The notes beneath the pieces are model-generated. The model did not search any database. It saw only the letters and a list, made by a program, of their open reading frames with translations, and was not told the origin of the DNA. Made by a program: the position numbers and the translations under genes. DNA of 5,825 bases, from assembly GCA_021837545.1 (NCBI GenBank), contig JAKBFR010000137.1, positions 1 through 5,825 on the forward strand. The letters run 5' to 3'. Positions 1 through 5,816 of this stretch are shown here, piece by piece. Origin of the DNA: Bacillota bacterium (GTDB lineage: Bacteria > Bacillota_A > Clostridia > Clostridiales > Clostridiaceae). Within the stretch, counting starts at the first letter, position 1, and every line of letters begins with the position of its first letter.

Positions 1-213
1 TTAAAAAGGCTTGGCGAATATCTTGGAATAAAAAGAGAAGAAATAATTGCTTGTGGAGATGCTGGCAATGATCTGTCAATGGTTAAGTATGCAGGACTTG
101 GAGTAGCTATGGGAAATGCAACTTCAGAAGTTAAAGAAGTTGCTGATTTTATAACTGCATCAAATGATGAAGATGGAATAGCAAATGTCATAGAAAAATT
201 TGTTTTAAATTAG
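1..213 (+). CDS. Cof-type HAD-superfamily phosphatase, C-terminal part (5' end outside window)
   Basis: The reading frame is open from the first base and ends with TAG, giving the last 70 residues. Residues 18-27 read CGDAGNDLSM. This is HAD motif IV (GDxxND), whose Asp residues (D20, D24) bind the catalytic Mg2+. After it come YAGLGVAMGNA and a tail with EVADFITASNDEDGIANVI, both typical of the C-terminus of Cof/YidA-like hydrolases. These are soluble cytoplasmic phosphatases acting on sugar phosphates, flavin nucleotides or pyridoxal phosphate; the substrate cannot be told from this fragment. Motifs I-III and the cap domain lie upstream of the window. No convincing terminator separates it from the short open frame at 285. 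Family assignment is firm, exact function unknown. Confidence 0.9.
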   Translation, partial: LKRLGEYLGIKREEIIACGDAGNDLSMVKYAGLGVAMGNATSEVKEVADFITASNDEDGIANVIEKFVLN

Positions 214-284
214 TCTGTATAAAAAATTATTACATATTTAAATAATATAGTTTTAGTTAAGTAATGATAATAGGAGGACTAGCG

Positions 285-353
285 ATGAGATTGATTTCAA
301 TTGAGAGTGTAAAACCTAATACTGTATTAGGTAAAACTTTATTTGATATGTAA
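285..353 (+). pseudogene. 22-codon relic of an HD-GYP-type protein N-terminus
   Basis: An ATG lies 7 bases after a perfect AGGAGG (272-277) and opens a 22-codon frame ending in TAA. The peptide begins MRLISIESVKPN and continues VLGKTLFDM. From memory of the family, this resembles the first ~22 residues of clostridial HD-GYP-domain proteins (cyclic-di-GMP phosphodiesterase-like), which begin MRL-(V/I)-x-I-(E/D)-x-V-K and then have a (V/I)LGK(T/S)-(L/I)-(Y/F)-D stretch followed by about 300 more residues. Nothing after the TAA, in any forward frame as far as the hairpin at 415, looks like the rest of such a protein. I infer that a deletion removed the gene and left its translation start. Alternatively it is a genuine 22-residue peptide gene, since the ribosome binding site is intact. 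Confidence 0.5.
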
Positions 354-414
354 AGGGCATGAATATAGATACTCACTGTTTAAATTGCACTTGTACTATA
401 AAAATATACTAAAT

Positions 415-480
415 TAGAAATAAGGAGCATGTTTTGTGAAGTCCTTAGAAAGGGTCACAAAATCACGCTCCTTATTTCTA
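415..480. terminator. Long hairpin between convergent genes, probable bidirectional terminator
   Basis: The arms 415-439 and 455-480 are inverted copies. TAGAAATAAGGAGC pairs perfectly with GCTCCTTATTTCTA. After one mismatch and a one-base bulge, TTTTGTGA pairs with TCACAAAA. The 15-base apical part contains CCTT-AGA-AAGG and can extend the stem. T-rich sequence lies at the outer edge of the stem on both strands, but there is no long uninterrupted T-run. It sits 61 bases after the relic's stop codon and 34 bases beyond the stop of the oppositely oriented ade gene, so termination in both directions is the natural reading. Confidence 0.7.
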
Positions 481-513
481 CAATTGGATATACGCATAAG
501 TTTGGTATATAGA

Positions 514-2283
514 TTATTCAAATATATCTATAAATTTAAAGTTAACAACATCAAATAAACCTTTATCTGTAATTTTTAAATCTGGGATTACTGGCAGGGA
601 TAAAAATGAAAGTGTTAAAAATGGATTAAAGTTAATATTTGGAGCTATTATCTTAATAGCAGAATGAAGGTTTTCTAAATCAGATTCAATTTCAGTATAT
701 TTTCTATTGGTCATAAGACCAGCAATTTCAAGTGTAATATGTGCGAGAACAGTCTCATCTTTAACAACTATTATACCACCGTGCATTTTTTCTAATTCTT
801 TAGCTGCAAATAACATATCCTTATCATTTGTTCCTGCGAGTATTAGATTGTGGGAATCGTGAGCAATGGTAGTTCCAATTGCACCTTCTTTAATTCCGAG
901 GCCATTTAAAATTCCAAGACCTATATTACCAGAGGCCTTGTGTCTTTCTATAACAGAAATTTTTATTAAGTCATCTTCTGGTGAAAATTTAAAAATTTCA
1001 CAGTTATCATATTTCATTGAAGCAATATCAGAAATATTAAACTTTAAGTGAATGCTTTCTAGTTTGTTTGGAATTATTGAAATTACATTTAATTTGTTGG
1101 ATTTTTCATTTGGAATGTTAATTTTAAAGCTATCCTCATTTAATATTGGCAGATTTACAGAGTTATTACATGTATATTTCATGCGTGACTGTTGTATTAA
1201 ATCATCATTACAATTGATAATCTCACCGTTATTGACAACCAGTATTCCTTCTTTATAAACCTTAGATATTTTAAACTCTTTTAAATTATCTAATAAAACA
1301 AAATCAGCAATATAGCCTGGAGCAATTGCACCTTTGTTATTTAATTTGTAGAGATTAGATGGATTAATAGTTGCCATTTGGATAGCTGTTTCAGGCTTTA
1401 AACCAACCTTTATAGCATAAGCAATTGAACTATTAATTGAACCGTTATTTGCAATATCATCTATATGTTTATCATCAGTACAAAGACAAAATCTATTGCT
1501 ATTGCTTTCGTTAACTGCTGGTAATAATTCTTTCAAATTCTTAGCAACGCTACCTTCTCTAATTAAGACGTACATGCCGCGTCTAACCTTTTCAAGAGCT
1601 TCTTCTGCATTGTTACATTCATGATCGGTTAAGATGTTAGCACTTCTATATGTATTTGTCATCATAGGTGTCAAACCTGCTCCATGTCCATCAATAACTT
1701 TATTATTAGTAATAGCATCATAAATTTTATCAATCATATTTTCTTCACAATTTGACACTGCCGGGTAGTCCATGACTTCAGCTAAACCTAAAATTTTATC
1801 ATTGTTGTAAAATTTGTTTAAATCTGCAGCAAGCAAAGTTGCACCGGAACTTTCAAAATTAGTACCTGGAACACAAGATGGGAGCATGAAGTAGATATCA
1901 AAGGGAATTCCTTTTGATGCATCAAGCATAAAACTTAGGCCATCAGGCCCCATTACATTTGATATTTCATGTGGATCTGCAATAACAGATGTGATGCCAT
2001 TTAATAAGGCAACTTTATAGTATTCAGTAGGAGTGACTAGACTTGATTCAATATGACAATGAGAGTCAATAAGACCAGGACAAATATATTTGTTTGTACC
2101 ATCTATAATTTCATCACCGTCATAATCGCCAATGCCTACAATATATCCATCTTTAATACCAACGGTATCCACGAATCTATCTTTATTAAAAACATCAATT
2201 ATAGTTACATTTTTAATCACTAAATCACATTTTATACTTCTGTTAGAAGCTTTAATATGATTTACTAGTGTTTGTTTATTCAA
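514..2283 (-). CDS. ade: Adenine deaminase
   Basis: This gene encodes 589 residues, a normal length for bacterial adenine deaminase of the amidohydrolase superfamily. The enzyme converts adenine to hypoxanthine plus ammonia in cytoplasmic purine salvage. Visible motifs are the metal-binding HCH (H75, H77) in LIDSHCHIESS, IADPHEISNV (101-110), GLAEVMDYP with E169, IDGHGAGL (197-204), the active-site Asp region CTDDKH (268-273), and the C-terminal Ade domain with ERHKASGNIGLG (446-457), TTIAHDSHN (471-479) and LPVIPDLKITDKG near the end. All expected metal and catalytic motifs are present. Translation starts at TTG (2283-2281), preceded by AAAGGAGTG on the minus strand (2291-2299) at good spacing; no in-frame ATG fits that site better. 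It is monocistronic here and convergent with the upstream genes. The two small plus-strand open frames inside it are antisense shadows. Confidence 0.97.
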   Translation of the reverse strand: MNKQTLVNHIKASNRSIKCDLVIKNVTIIDVFNKDRFVDTVGIKDGYIVGIGDYDGDEIIDGTNKYICPGLIDSHCHIESSLVTPTEYYKVALLNGITSVIADPHEISNVMGPDGLSFMLDASKGIPFDIYFMLPSCVPGTNFESSGATLLAADLNKFYNNDKILGLAEVMDYPAVSNCEENMIDKIYDAITNNKVIDGHGAGLTPMMTNTYRSANILTDHECNNAEEALEKVRRGMYVLIREGSVAKNLKELLPAVNESNSNRFCLCTDDKHIDDIANNGSINSSIAYAIKVGLKPETAIQMATINPSNLYKLNNKGAIAPGYIADFVLLDNLKEFKISKVYKEGILVVNNGEIINCNDDLIQQSRMKYTCNNSVNLPILNEDSFKINIPNEKSNKLNVISIIPNKLESIHLKFNISDIASMKYDNCEIFKFSPEDDLIKISVIERHKASGNIGLGILNGLGIKEGAIGTTIAHDSHNLILAGTNDKDMLFAAKELEKMHGGIIVVKDETVLAHITLEIAGLMTNRKYTEIESDLENLHSAIKIIAPNINFNPFLTLSFLSLPVIPDLKITDKGLFDVVNFKFIDIFE

Positions 2284-2349
2284 AATAATTCACTCCTTTT
2301 ATAAGCTCTAATTATTATATTTCTTATCTCCATCAAAATATATTTTCTA

Positions 2350-2378
2350 ATTATAGTTAAGTTTAGTAACATTGTCAA
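2350..2378 (-). promoter_or_regulatory. Consensus sigma-A promoter of ade
   Basis: On the minus strand, TTGACA (2378-2373) is followed by exactly 17 bases and then TATAAT (2355-2350), a match to the vegetative consensus at all 12 positions with ideal spacing. The expected start of transcription is near 2343. That leaves a leader of about 60 bases containing the ade ribosome binding site. The leader has no clear room for a purine riboswitch. Confidence 0.9.
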
Positions 2379-2466
2379 AGTGAAAAAAGGATTACATAAA
2401 ATAAATATAATTTATATATATAGCTAAATACTATTGTATATGTTAAAAAGTATTTGAATATATTTG

Positions 2467-2498
2467 ATAAGTTTATTAAAATAGAGAAATGAACTTAT
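2467..2498. repeat. AT-rich hairpin, possible left end of an IS605-like relic
   Basis: ATAAGTTTATT (2467-2477) pairs with AATGAACTTAT (2488-2498): 11 pairs including one G-U wobble, with a 10-base loop. It is followed by TTTTATATTT. Immediately outside it lies TTGATAAGTT (2464-2473), a sequence repeated at the far end of the neighbouring IS605-like block (2652-2661). It may be the subterminal hairpin of that element's left end. A weak intrinsic terminator is the alternative. Confidence 0.35.
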
Positions 2499-2550
2499 TT
2501 TTATATTTCCTATGGGGAAAATATGATTTTATCTGATAGCTAGCATCCGT

Positions 2551-2663
2551 AACACTCCCACTTCTTGAAGTGGGAGATAACGGCTGCACGCTCCTAGATA
2601 AGTTCAACTAAGATCCAGAGGGGGATTAACCCCACCTGAATCAAGTTTCACTTGATAAGTTGA
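2551..2663 (+). mobile_element. IS200/IS605-type right end with omega-RNA-like scaffold, no transposase
   Basis: This block is clearly GC-richer than its flanks and is full of hairpins. CTCCCACTTC/GAAGTGGGAG (2555-2576) is a perfect 10-bp stem with a TT loop. An imperfect stem follows at 2612-2642 (10 of 13 pairs; the inner GGGG/CCCC closes on ATTAA), and then ATCAAGT/ACTTGAT (2640-2656) closes on TTC. The order (CCCACTTC hairpin, ATAACGGCTGC, AGTTCAACTAAG, a G-run/C-run hairpin ending CCTGAATC, then a short hairpin) matches, from memory, the region downstream of tnpB in clostridial IS200/IS605 elements. That region is the right end and encodes the guide (omega) RNA used by TnpB. No tnpA or tnpB coding sequence is present, and three lost pairs in the second stem suggest decay. 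Boundaries are approximate, and the family call rests on recollection, not a search. Confidence 0.6.
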
Positions 2664-2724
2664 TTTTTAAGAGGAAACTTTGAATTAGATTTTTTTATAT
2701 ATTTATTTAACAATCTATATAAGA

Positions 2725-2752
2725 TTTACTTGGAAAAAGTAACTTCTATGAT
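2725..2752 (+). promoter_or_regulatory. Candidate promoter for the hemA cluster
   Basis: TTTACT (2725-2730), a 16-base spacer and TATGAT (2747-2752) match the vegetative consensus at 4 of 6 and 5 of 6 positions. Transcription would start near 2759, placing the whole structured segment 2766-2897 in the 5' leader of hemA. The flanking DNA is AT-rich enough to give chance matches, so this is only a candidate. Confidence 0.35.
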
Positions 2753-2765
2753 AAACTTAAGTAAG

Positions 2766-2897
2766 AGTCCAAAAGTGAGAATCGAAATTTTATATTTCGT
2801 TCTTCGAACTTTCTCTGCGAGCATCTTGATTTGGTTACTCGAACTTACTCAGTGAACGAATGTGAGTCGAGTTTCCATTAGAAAGTACAAAAGTGTG
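2766..2897 (+). repeat. Structured segment with terminal direct repeats, abutting the hemA ribosome binding site
   Basis: AGTCCAAAAGTGAG (2766-2779) and AGTACAAAAGTGTG (2884-2897) match at 12 of 14 positions, 118 bases apart. Between them are several inverted repeats. CGAAAT/ATTTCG (2783-2799) closes on TTTAT, and GTTC/GAAC (2799-2809) is a small alternative stem. ACTTTCT (2808-2814) pairs with AGAAAGT (2880-2886) and encloses GG-TT-ACTCGA (2833-2842) paired with TCGAGT-TT-CC (2867-2876). Inside that, CTCA (2848-2851) pairs with TGAG (2863-2866). It has no recognisable coding content and does not match a riboswitch I know. It could be one unit of a dispersed or tandem intergenic repeat, or a structured leader RNA. 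Confidence 0.5.
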
Positions 2898-2898
2898 T

Positions 2899-2904
2899 GA
2901 GGTG
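2899..2904 (+). promoter_or_regulatory. Ribosome binding site deciding the hemA start
   Basis: GAGGTG ends 4 bases before a TTG (2909-2911) and 7 bases before the in-frame ATG (2912-2914). The spacing favours the ATG. The site directly follows, and partly merges with, the right-hand copy of the AGTACAAAAGTG repeat, so folding of that segment could affect access to it. Confidence 0.7.
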
Positions 2905-2911
2905 ACAATTG

Positions 2912-4117
2912 ATGATAGGCTTAATAGGTATTAGAAAAAATGCGACACTAGAAATTAGAGAGAAGTTTATAATAAAACCTAAAAAACATAAAGAATATAT
3001 GCAAGAGTTACTTAAGGAAATGAAGGAAGTAGTTCTTTTAGCTACTTGCAATAGAACAGAAATTTATTTTAATGCTTCTTTTGATGAGGAAGAATTATTA
3101 AAAAAGATTTTTAAGATTTTTAGTTGGGACTATGAATATAAACAATATATTTTTATAACTACGAGCAAAGATGTTTATAGACACTTGTTTGAAGTTTGTT
3201 GTGGATTTCATTCTAAAATATTGGGAGAGGATCAAATTTTAGGGCAGGTTAAAGATGCTTATGAAGAAGCTTTAAATATAGAAGCAGTGACCTTAGAATT
3301 ACATAGATTATTTCAAGAGGCTATAACTTGTGGAAAAAGATTTAGAAAAGAATCAAAGTTATTTGAGATTCCAGTATCATCAGCTTCCATAGTAGTAAAT
3401 GAAGCTGTTAGTCATGGATGTACTAAATTTATGATTTTTGGATATGGAGAAGTTGGACAGCTTACTCTGAAATATTTGCTTTCTCATGGTTCAAAGCTTG
3501 TTTATTTGGTTGTTAGAAATAATAAAATTAAAGATGAAATATATGATGAGAGAGTTAATGTAATTGGGTTTGAAGAAAAAAATAAATTTATAGACGAAGT
3601 TGAATGTCTTATAGGTTGTACATCAGCACCTCATCCAGTGGTTAAAAAAGAAGATATTAATGAAGAAGGAAATAAACTTATAATATATGATTTATCAGTT
3701 CCAAGAGATGTGGAAAAAGAAGTTGCTTTGTTAGATAGAACGGAAGTATATAATATTGATACTATAAGTTACATAAATGATAAAAATAAAAAATTGCGAA
3801 AAGAAAAGATGGAAGAACATAAGGACATTATGGCTAAGTATCTAAAAGAATATGAAGATTGGCTTAAGCTAAGAAGTATTTCACCTAAAGTTAAAAGATT
3901 AAAAGCTTTTGGAAATGAAATTTCAGAAAAAAGAATTCAAACTTTTGCACATAAAAGTGATAATGAAAAGGACATTAATTTGGCTAATAAGTTAATTAAA
4001 AGTACATCGGATTTTTATATAAATAGAGCCATTGAAGTTATGAAAGAAGAAACCTTAAAAGGATGTGGTGAAGAATGTATGAAGATAATAGAAAGGATAT
4101 TTGCAATGAAGAAATAG
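2912..4117 (+). CDS. hemA: Glutamyl-tRNA reductase
   Basis: This gene encodes 401 residues, a normal family length. The enzyme reduces glutamyl-tRNA(Glu) with NADPH to glutamate-1-semialdehyde, the first committed step of C5-pathway tetrapyrrole synthesis in the cytoplasm. The N-terminal catalytic domain has LEIREKF (13-19), ATCNRTE with the catalytic Cys46 (44-50), and H91 in the HLFEVCCG stretch followed by LGEDQILGQVKDAYEEA (104-120). The NADPH-binding domain has IFGYGEVG (175-182), GCTSAPHPVV (235-244) and YDLSVPRDV (259-267). The C-terminal third (about 290-401) is the helical, Lys/Glu-rich dimerisation domain. One departure is CCGFHS (96-101), where many homologues read ASGLDS. The ATG at 2912 is preferred over the TTG at 2909 on ribosome-binding-site spacing. 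The 3' end overlaps the next gene by 43 bases. Confidence 0.97.
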   Translation: MIGLIGIRKNATLEIREKFIIKPKKHKEYMQELLKEMKEVVLLATCNRTEIYFNASFDEEELLKKIFKIFSWDYEYKQYIFITTSKDVYRHLFEVCCGFHSKILGEDQILGQVKDAYEEALNIEAVTLELHRLFQEAITCGKRFRKESKLFEIPVSSASIVVNEAVSHGCTKFMIFGYGEVGQLTLKYLLSHGSKLVYLVVRNNKIKDEIYDERVNVIGFEEKNKFIDEVECLIGCTSAPHPVVKKEDINEEGNKLIIYDLSVPRDVEKEVALLDRTEVYNIDTISYINDKNKKLRKEKMEEHKDIMAKYLKEYEDWLKLRSISPKVKRLKAFGNEISEKRIQTFAHKSDNEKDINLANKLIKSTSDFYINRAIEVMKEETLKGCGEECMKIIERIFAMKK

Positions 4118-4767
4118 ATTATTCTTATATTTCATTAATATCTAGTAAACTTAAAGTTGGAATAATTGGTGGCGGCAGGGCTGGTGCAATAAAAACTAAG
4201 CATTTTGTAAATAATAAATGCTATGTTGAGGTATTATCACATACTTTTAGTGACGAAATAATTGAAATTTCAAAAGATTCAATGGGAAGACTTAAACTTA
4301 TATATGATGAATTTAGTTATGAATTTTTAAAAGATAAACATCTTATAATTATTGCATTAGATGATGAAACCTTAAAAAATAAAATAAAAAAATATTGTGA
4401 TGAAAATTATAAAATATATATAGATTCATCGCACTTCACTAATGGAATGGGAGTTGTTCCAATTCAAAGAAATACAGAAAATATAACTTTTGCACTAAAT
4501 ACTAGGTATGGTAATCCGAGAGGTGCAGTTTTAGTTTCTAATAAAGTAAAAAATCTTTTAGAAGAATATGATGATTTTATTGGATTTATAGGAAAGATAA
4601 GAAATAAGGCAAAAGAATTTCCAGAATATAAGAATGAGATACTTAGATTTATTGGGAATGACGATTTTAAAAAGTTTTTTGATGAAGGTAAATGTGAAAG
4701 TGTATTAAGAATTAATTTTCCTAAAGAAATTGTAGATTGTTTAATTAAAGCACATTCAAAAAAATAA
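4075..4767 (+). CDS. Precorrin-2 dehydrogenase / siroheme synthase N-terminal-like protein
   Basis: The 230-residue product fits the short precorrin-2 dehydrogenase (sirohydrochlorin ferrochelatase-like) proteins related to the CysG N-terminus, Met8 and SirC, which oxidise precorrin-2 to sirohydrochlorin with NAD+ on the way to siroheme or cobalamin. KVGIIGGGRAGAIKTKHF (27-44) is the Rossmann NAD-binding loop at the family's usual place. IIIALDDETLKNKI (91-104) matches the family's 'IAATDD' strand and helix, and IYIDSS (114-119) keeps an Asp (D117) where the CysG catalytic Asp is expected. The region normally reading S-G-G-x-S-P-x-L-A is replaced by NTRYGNPRGAV (142-152), so the protein is divergent. 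About 15 residues precede the family core. The ATG is preceded by AAAGGA and GGTG inside hemA. The 43-base overlap with hemA suggests translational coupling. Fold confident, exact activity less so. Confidence 0.8.
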   Translation: MYEDNRKDICNEEIDYSYISLISSKLKVGIIGGGRAGAIKTKHFVNNKCYVEVLSHTFSDEIIEISKDSMGRLKLIYDEFSYEFLKDKHLIIIALDDETLKNKIKKYCDENYKIYIDSSHFTNGMGVVPIQRNTENITFALNTRYGNPRGAVLVSNKVKNLLEEYDDFIGFIGKIRNKAKEFPEYKNEILRFIGNDDFKKFFDEGKCESVLRINFPKEIVDCLIKAHSKK

Positions 4768-4787
4768 TAGACTAGATATACTATTAT
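4764..4787 (+). other. Weak AT-only hairpin after the precorrin-2 dehydrogenase gene
   Basis: ATAATAG (4764-4770) pairs with CTATTAT (4781-4787) across a 10-base loop and overlaps the stop codon. T-rich sequence (CTTTGGTTTGTTATTG) follows. With one G-C pair it is a poor terminator and at most would attenuate read-through into hemC. Confidence 0.25.
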
Positions 4788-4800
4788 CTTTGGTTTGTTA

Positions 4801-4828
4801 TTGTACTTTAGGTATATAAATTTAAAAT
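4801..4828 (+). promoter_or_regulatory. Candidate internal promoter ahead of hemC
   Basis: TTGTAC (4801-4806), a 16-base spacer and TAAAAT (4823-4828) resemble a vegetative promoter in the 100-base gap before hemC. The gap is unusually large for a compact operon, which makes an internal promoter reasonable, but the AT-rich background makes chance matches likely. Confidence 0.3.
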
Positions 4829-4867
4829 ATAGTTTTAAATAAAAAGAGTATGGAGGAAGATTAGTTT

Positions 4868-5743
4868 ATGAATAAGTTAATCATAGCAACAAGAAAAAGT
4901 AAATTAGCTCAAACACAAACAGAAATAATAATGAAAAGTTTAAAAGATAAATTTAATATAGATAGTAAAAAATTGCTTATAGTTACAGAAGGGGATAGAA
5001 ATCTAGATGTTTCTTTAGCTAAAATTGGAGGAAAAGGACTATTTGTTAAAGACATAGAACTTGCACTTTTAGATAAAAGAGCAGATGGAGCAGTTCACAG
5101 TATGAAGGATGTTCCTTATGAGTTAGGGGAGGAATTTGAAATTGCTGCTATAACTGAAAGAGAAGATATACGAGATGTTCTAATTTCAAAAGACAATATA
5201 CCTTTTAAAGATCTACGATGCGGGGCAATAATTGGAACAAGTAGCATAAGACGAGCATGTGAGCTTAAATTACTTAGAAATGATTTAGAAATAGTTTCAA
5301 TAAGAGGAAATGTCCAAACTAGATTAGAAAAAATGAAAGAACAGAATTTAGATGGGATTATATTAGCTGCTGCAGGTTTAAAAAGATTAAATGAGGAAAA
5401 TTTAATAACTGAATACTTTGACCCAAAAGAATTTTTACCAGCAGTTGCTCAAGGGGCACTTGGTATTGAATGCTTAAAGATAAGTGAGGCTAAAAAGTAT
5501 TTTGAAAAGTTAGAAGATTTAAATGCAAAATTAACAGTTGAAGCTGAAAGAAGTTTTATGAAAATGTTAAATGGTGATTGCCATAGTTTAATCGGAGCAT
5601 ATTCAGAAATTCAAGGAAATGATTTATATATGATTGGAATATATGATGTGGGTGGGAAAATAGTTAAGAAGGATATTTTAGGGAGCAAAGATGAACATAT
5701 TGAGATTGGAAGAAGATTGGCGTTGAAGATATTAAATCAATGA
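4868..5743 (+). CDS. hemC: Porphobilinogen deaminase (hydroxymethylbilane synthase)
   Basis: This gene encodes 291 residues, slightly shorter than the common 300-310 but complete. The enzyme joins four porphobilinogen molecules into hydroxymethylbilane, the substrate of uroporphyrinogen III synthase, in the cytoplasm. Motifs run in family order: [12 protein letters not shown] (6-17), [11 protein letters not shown] (54-64), HSMKDVP (77-83) with catalytic Asp81, IGTSSIRR (122-129), [10 protein letters not shown] (144-153), LAAAGLKRL (166-174), [13 protein letters not shown] (190-202) and [11 protein letters not shown] (235-245), where Cys238 carries the dipyrromethane cofactor. All key residues are intact. 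The ATG follows GGAGG (4852-4856) with 11 bases between. It is the third tetrapyrrole gene in this direction and is followed after 73 bases by another ribosome binding site. Confidence 0.97.
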   Translation: MNKLIIATRKSKLAQTQTEIIMKSLKDKFNIDSKKLLIVTEGDRNLDVSLAKIGGKGLFVKDIELALLDKRADGAVHSMKDVPYELGEEFEIAAITEREDIRDVLISKDNIPFKDLRCGAIIGTSSIRRACELKLLRNDLEIVSIRGNVQTRLEKMKEQNLDGIILAAAGLKRLNEENLITEYFDPKEFLPAVAQGALGIECLKISEAKKYFEKLEDLNAKLTVEAERSFMKMLNGDCHSLIGAYSEIQGNDLYMIGIYDVGGKIVKKDILGSKDEHIEIGRRLALKILNQ

Positions 5744-5749
5744 TCATTT

Positions 5750-5816
5750 ATCAATTGTCAATTTTCAATGATTAGCTTAATCCACATTAACAATTGGTAA
5801 TTGAGCATTGATTTTT
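5750..5816 (+). terminator. Long imperfect hairpin with T-run after hemC (attenuator or partial terminator)
   Basis: The arm 5750-5769 pairs with 5793-5812 in three blocks: ATCAAT/ATTGAT, TCAATT/AATTGA and CAAT/ATTG, separated by two-base mismatches (16 Watson-Crick pairs). The loop contains a second hairpin, GATTA/TAATC (5770-5782). The 3' arm runs into five T residues (5812-5816), directly followed by a ribosome binding site. It could lower transcription into the next gene, stabilise the hemC message, or be a decayed intergenic repeat, since it is built from CAATT-type words. Confidence 0.45.

Noticed and set aside
226..246. ATTATT/AATAAT hairpin after the phosphatase gene as a terminator
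   Set aside because: Six A-T pairs only and no proper T-run; expected often by chance at this base composition.
866..1258. Two adjacent plus-strand open frames (61 and 68 codons)
   Set aside because: They lie entirely antisense inside the well-supported ade gene, have no ribosome binding sites of note and resemble no protein family.
2284..2349. Purine riboswitch in the ade leader
   Set aside because: The leader is only about 60 bases and lacks the conserved three-way-junction sequences of the purine aptamer.
2540..2611. 24-triplet open stretch (23 residues plus stop) through the IS605-like block, possible tail of tnpB
   Set aside because: It has a stop codon immediately upstream, no start codon, and no residues I recognise as TnpB; the signal there is RNA structure, not coding.
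2641..2696. Terminator formed by TCAAGTTTC (2641-2649) and GAAACTTTGA (2674-2683) followed by seven Ts (2690-2696)
   Set aside because: The loop is long, the stem contains a bulge, the T-run begins six bases too late, and the left arm is better used in the local ATCAAGT/ACTTGAT hairpin.
2753..2911. Cobalamin riboswitch or T-box leader ahead of hemA
   Set aside because: Neither the conserved cobalamin-riboswitch core (GCCACTG-type) nor a T-box sequence (GGTGGNACCGCG-type) is present.
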